64,000 nt of DNA. It comes from Trichopria drosophilae. Lineage: Eukaryota > Arthropoda > Insecta > Hymenoptera > Diapriidae. The translations under genes were made by a program, and so were the position numbers. A model generated the notes under the pieces. That model had not been told where the DNA came from and made no database searches. It saw only the letters and a program-made list of their open reading frames with translations. Each line of letters starts with the position of its first letter. The first letter of the stretch is position 1. The stretch is from assembly GCA_030407085.1 (NCBI GenBank), contig CM059583.1, forward strand, positions 21,984,001 to 22,048,000, read 5' to 3'. Of the stretch, positions 59,920 to 64,000 are shown one piece after another.

Positions 59920-60370
59920 CATACGTCTCAATTACGACGCGTCGTGGGACGACCTCGAGTAATGCGGTCATCCGTCTTTTCTCGATCGCATCGCGAGTAG
60001 ACAATTTATTTCATAAATCATGAAAGCAGGTAAACTCGTACCCAGGAAGCGAAAGATCGTAAAGACTCGGAAAAAGGTTCTCAAGGGAGTTGGGAAATGA
60101 AGGAACGACTTCTGGAAACGAGTACAATGCTATTCACGGATATCAAGACTGACAAGTGGCTGGAGGAAACATTTCAAGTTAAAAAAAGGAGAAAATACGA
60201 GAAGTTAGATGGATGAAGTCCGCCACGTGGACAAACGACTCAGAGTGCAAGAAATGCTTCGGAGATATAATAAAGACATCATTAGGACGCCTTTAAGTCA
60301 TCCGCGATGAACCTGGCAAAGTTCATCTCCGTAATGGACCAGAGAGATTTCTGAGTAATGAGAAGACATT
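59920..60370. promoter_or_regulatory. GC-richer island
   Basis: CGACGCGTCGTGGGACGACC at about 59936 opens a balanced-composition stretch to about 60360, rich in GGAAA and CGAGA runs. There is no long open frame. Possible regulatory island, about 3.5 kb downstream (in gene direction) of the signal-peptide exon. Confidence 0.3.
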
Positions 60371-61100
60371 CTACGGGTGTTCATTTTTTTAAACGTAATT
60401 TATGACTTCATATTTCTATTTCTGCTTTCATAATAAGCCGTATGACGTTTATATATTAAACACTCTTGATGGCCTTCAAATTATTTCGTGATTTAAAACC
60501 ACGAATGATAAATGATGGACAATATATTTTGGAGAGTGAAATTATTGCAATCTTATTGTAGTTTATTATTTCACTTAATTCATCATTCTATAACAAGATA
60601 AAAAACTCGTGAATCTGATTTTAATTATTCTAAAATTGAAAATTTTGTAATCAATGCATTGAATATTTAAATCAAGTTAACGTGTCTTTCATTGCTGTAA
60701 CCACAAAGTTTTGTAAAATGTCGAGGCATTTTGAACGACTAACTGTCGATAAAGATTTGAGTGACAAAGGAAGTCGACATTCTACCTTTTTAATCCACAC
60801 AACATAATGATACCGTACAAATATAAAAACGGTCGATTTGATAACATTTCTTAATTTATTTATCGATTTTTTCATAGGAAAATTTAAACTCAAATGCATG
60901 AATTTAAACCAGAAACCAGTATGCTGCAGAGTCTATTATTTTAGGACGTTTCTCTTGAAGTATTTTGTTTCACACTTTTAGATGGAATGAGTGTGTAAAA
61001 TATTATATTTTATTTACTACATTTTTATTTATTACTTTTACGACGTTAAATTAATTTTAGTGCTTAATTTATTTTTCTTTCTATTTATAAATTTACCTTC
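60371..61100. other. AT-rich spacer, nothing recognised
   Basis: No supported feature. Confidence 0.4.
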
Positions 61101-61704
61101 CAAATTTGGGGTGCTGGACGAAAAACCGACAAATCAAAGACAAGTCGAAAAACCGACAGGCCAAAAACCGATACTTCAAATGCCGACAGTAGAAAATTGT
61201 CATAATACGGTCTGTCAAAAAAACGACACTCAAAAAGCCGACATTCTAAAAACCGGCAGGCAAAAAGCCCATAGTAGAAAAAACGAATGTCATAATACCG
61301 ATAGTAAAAAAAACCGACACAATCAAGAAACCGATATTCCAAAAACTGACACGTCAAAAACTGACATTTCGAAGAACCGACTGCCAAAAAGCCGATAGTA
61401 AAAACACTGACACTTCAAAAATTCACTACCCGCTTGTCTATGTGTATTTTTTCAAGTGTCAGCTTTTTGGCAGTCGGTTCATCGAAGTGTCGGTTATGTG
61501 ACTGTGGGTATTATGACAATTCGGTTTTTCTACAGTCGGCTGTTAGACGTGTCGGTTTTTTGTCCATAGGCTTTTTAACCTGTCGGCTGTTTGACTGTCG
61601 GCTTTTTAACGTGTCGGCTTTTTGAATAACGGTATTTTTACTGTCGGTTTTTTGACCCGTCGGATTTTTTATTTGTCGGTTTTTCGATCCACACCCCAAA
61701 TTTG
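61101..61704. mobile_element. Foldback element with ~15 bp AAAAACCGACA subrepeats
   Basis: The outer tips are CAAATTTGGGGTG and its exact inverse CACCCCAAATTTG, followed by CGAAAAACCGACAAAT in both arms. The left arm (61101-61420) is a run of ~15 bp units near CAAAAAGCCGACAGT. The right arm (61445-61704) is the same in inverse, giving GTCGGTTTTTTGACC-type sequence. The central segment CCGCTTGTCTATGTG separates them. This is the architecture of Foldback (FB) transposons: long inverted repeats made of short tandem units. Because 15 is a multiple of three, several frames stay open and spell five-residue peptide repeats; these are by-products. A shorter relative lies at 23971-24197. Confidence 0.85.
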
Positions 61705-63640
61705 TATAATGAAATGGTTACTTATTTAAATAAAAACTGCTAATATTAAAAATATTAGTTATTTAAAATACAATTATAACTCAGAAATGTCATCCGAACA
61801 TCAGTATCCGATACACTTTCCTAATCAGGCTGAATTCTATATAAAAATATCATAAATAATTAGAATTATGATTAATTGGAATTTGATTTTATTACAAATT
61901 AAATTTCATTTAAACAGAGAAAAAATACCGATGGCAGCGATCTCGAAGCTGAGCCTTCAAAAAAAAATTAACTCATGATGAAACGTTGGCATTTCAGGAC
62001 TGGAATCTGCAATCTCGAATCTCGATCTGGAGCTCCCTGTAGTTCCTCAGTCTACATTGGAGGTTAAGTTTCGAGAACAGAGGACCTGGATAATCCCAAA
62101 AGGTCATCAAAGCGCATCGGTATTATACATAAGCTCTCAACCCGAGAATATTGAAGTTCAAAGTTTTGGGAAAATCGTTTTATATGTTTTATAACAGCAT
62201 ATTTTAAAGATTTATAATCCGTAATGTAGTATATGTTAGACTAGTATTTTTAAATATACCAATCTCAGGTATTCATTCTGGACTATTACGTAAATATAAA
62301 AAAAAATATCATGAATTATTGCGGTAGGATAATTTAATATTTTAAGAGTTTACTGAATTTAATTGTGTTTATGTATTAAAGACTGCTTCATATGATTTTT
62401 AGTTTGAGAAATAAAACTCCATGTTTTCAAAGTTTAACATTTTTAGAATATTACATTCTATGTACTAAAAACAACTATTAAGAAATATATTGTTCTTTAC
62501 TAGTTCAGGAAATCACGTTTCCCACACTGGCAACGAAACGTACTATTCTTTTTTTGTCGATGTTCTGCTTGTAATTGAGTCTTACACTACTTGTTATTAT
62601 TTAAAGAATAATTTAGCTCTTTTATAGACACAACAACAACATCTTAATTACAATTGAGTAAAAGAATTAGGTAACAACTTTGAATGTTCCTTCTTCTACA
62701 CTTTCCTTGATTTAAGAAATTTTCAAATTATAATTTAACTTATTTGTAATGTACGTTTTGAAGCATCCAAGTTTCACCTAAAGTGTCGTATTATAAAAGC
62801 TGAAGAAAAAGAAATTAAATGTAGTGCCCTAGTAATTGACAAACCTCGCTATCTTCTCAGTTCTTTAAGGTACATCCAACCCACATCTGTTTAGATTAAA
62901 TAATAAGAACAATTTTTTTAATACAAAAATTTGACAATAATTGACCTTGCAGTTACAAATAAACCTACCCAAGTGCCACTCGCCAATCTTAAAGAAAGTC
63001 GAAAATGTATGAACTTTTTTACGGCTTCACAGTACAAACCCACCATTTTGGAATAATCAAAGTAGAAAAAACTGAAATGTTCATGCTTTTAGAAAGTTTA
63101 AACATCGGGACTACAATTCCTAGTGTTATAAATAAATGAATATGGAAAAACCACAACAAATCGAAGTAGAAAAAAAAATCTCGTGGAGAAATCACATTTT
63201 TTCCTTACTTGCAAAGCTAAGATTATTAGTTAAGTTTTTTTTTGAATAAAGGCTAAATCCTAAAAGGCCACTCTCTATAACCCCTGGTTTAGTATTTTGA
63301 AGAAAAAATTTTTTTTTCAGAGGGGTATGGCATCCTTGAAAATGCGGGCACAAAATAGTCATTTTGCGCATTACTGGTTTAATAAATAATAATCATGTTA
63401 CAGAATGTTTGATTTTAAGAGGTAAATTATTGGAAAATATTTATTTCCTAATAAATTGGAATCCCATGTAATTACACTCGATAGTAGGAAAGGTACAGAT
63501 TCATCAGAATATCTCAAGCAAATAGTAGTCATCAGTTAAGAGGCTGAATTATTCATGTAAAGCCCCGAGTAACGTTCATCCAAATCTCACGTAGTTAATA
63601 AATGCAGTTTTTATTAAGGTAACTACCCAAGACTTACTAG
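61705..63640. other. AT-rich spacer with a small balanced patch
   Basis: 61925-62150 is more balanced and contains a direct pair AATCTCGAATCTCGATCTGG. Otherwise AT-rich with nothing recognised. Confidence 0.35.
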
Positions 63641-63764
63641 AACTGCCATAACGCATTCAGTCTTAATTCTCGGCAGTTACCACTTGGAACGACTCGGTTC
63701 GCAATAGTTATATCACTAGTTCCTAAAAGTAAGTTTCCCGAAGAGATTACTTCGACAAGTAGTG

Positions 63765-63796
63765 GAGAAAGAGAGAAAAGAGAGTGAGATAGAAAT
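63765..63796. promoter_or_regulatory. GAGA-type tract just inside the first intron
   Basis: GAGAAAGAGAGAAAAGAGAG followed by TGAGATAG lies about 30 bp past the splice donor (in gene direction). Such tracts bind GAGA factor in insects; its role here is inferred. Confidence 0.3.
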
Positions 63797-63826
63797 TGCT
63801 CAGATATTGCGGTAACTACTACTCAC

Positions 63827-63884
63827 CGTGGACGAGGAAGAGAGTGCAGAACAGGACCGCGAGTCTCAGCGGCCTGCTGGCCAT
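63827..63884 (-). CDS. First coding exon: signal peptide of a secreted or membrane protein
   Basis: On the minus strand ATG at 63884-63882, in the context CCACGATGG, opens MASRPLRLAVLFCTLFLVH and one further base before the donor. The peptide has a basic n-region (R4, R7), a hydrophobic h-region from about L8 to V18 and no acidic residue, a typical eukaryotic signal peptide. The exon ends at 63827 followed by GTGAGTAG, a consensus 5' splice donor, leaving a phase-1 intron. Phase-1 introns right after the signal peptide are common in extracellular-domain genes. The remaining exons must lie to the left, perhaps beyond this window, making the intron potentially over 60 kb. The product family cannot be read from the signal peptide. 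I am confident of the exon and not of the gene's identity. Confidence 0.8.
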
Positions 63885-63919
63885 CGTGGCGTGGATCGTT
63901 ACGTCGATTCAGCTTCCTC
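63885..63919 (-). other. 5' UTR part of the signal-peptide exon with possible acceptor
   Basis: Upstream of the ATG, the minus strand reads GCTTGCATTGTTTCAG just before 63919. This could be a 3' splice acceptor, with only a modest pyrimidine tract, so the exon may be a 93 nt internal exon (63827-63919) and the true first exon non-coding and further right. Alternatively the leader is continuous past the window edge. Flanking sequence 63640-64000 is GC-richer than background. Confidence 0.45.
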
Positions 63920-64000
63920 CTGAAACAATGCAAGCGTGCCCAATCAATCAAACCATCCATCTCGATCGGCTATCCCAGCCAACTCCCGTACAGTTCCCGT

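Noticed and set aside
60991..61687. Repetitive KTD/KPT-rich and aromatic-rich open frames
   Set aside because: They are translations of the 15 bp foldback subrepeat, which keeps any frame open; both strands are open over the same bases.
1..64000. Functional tRNA or rRNA genes
   Set aside because: The only B-box-like site found is inside the MITE at 9753-10214 and lacks a cloverleaf; no rRNA-like conserved stretches were seen.

Overview
The window looks like gene-poor nuclear DNA from an animal, most likely an insect; I lean hymenopteran or similar, with low confidence. It is AT-rich. It has a single spliced exon at the far right edge, a decayed non-LTR retrotransposon, many short non-autonomous DNA elements, and isolated CpG/GC-rich islands in long AT-rich spacers. 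No open frame gives a recognisable full-length conserved protein. There are no bacterial operons, rRNA genes or CRISPR arrays.

The best-supported gene is on the minus strand at the right end. A start codon at 63884 opens a 19-codon signal peptide that runs into a consensus splice donor at 63826. Everything to the left may therefore be a very long first intron, or intron plus intergenic DNA. About a dozen GC-rich islands (for example 860-1510, 5650-6290, 13820-14380, 21150-21700, 23340-23850, 37330-37740, 39899-40467, 41700-42330, 53600-53830, 59920-60370) stand out from the background. They are the best candidates for regulatory elements, alternative promoters or unrecognised exons.

Most of the structure is mobile or repetitive. 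(1) A family of TTAA-bounded elements with CCC/GGG ends (1854-2553, 38249-39224, 46788-47725) carries a dispersed ~130 bp module with paired AAAATGGCGGA / AATATGGCGGA motifs. The module recurs about 20 times, including a tandem run at 35250-36660 and inverted pairs at 22619-23076 and 30530-30880. (2) Other palindromic or inverted-repeat elements lie at 8300-8468, 9753-10214 (with a tRNA-like A/B box), 10589-10989, 27247-27753, 31880-32067 and 56258-57240. (3) A foldback family built from ~15 bp AAAAACCGACA subrepeats is present twice (23971-24197, 61101-61704). (4) Cryptic arrays include a ~318 bp CAGTACTG-rich satellite (2765-3945), a ~2 kb degenerate array of ~20 bp units (24290-26375), a 15 bp array (13408-13497) and a tandem pair of ~287 bp CpG-rich units with NRF1-like palindromes (39899-40467). 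(5) A ~215 bp segment at 33812-34030 reappears nested inside the TTAA element at 38516-38728.

Nothing here forms a pathway. The interest lies in the non-coding architecture: palindromic elements with internal short-period repeats, YY1/PHO-like motif pairs spread by transposition, a hammerhead-like core at 17292-17320, and candidate regulatory islands in a probable giant intron.
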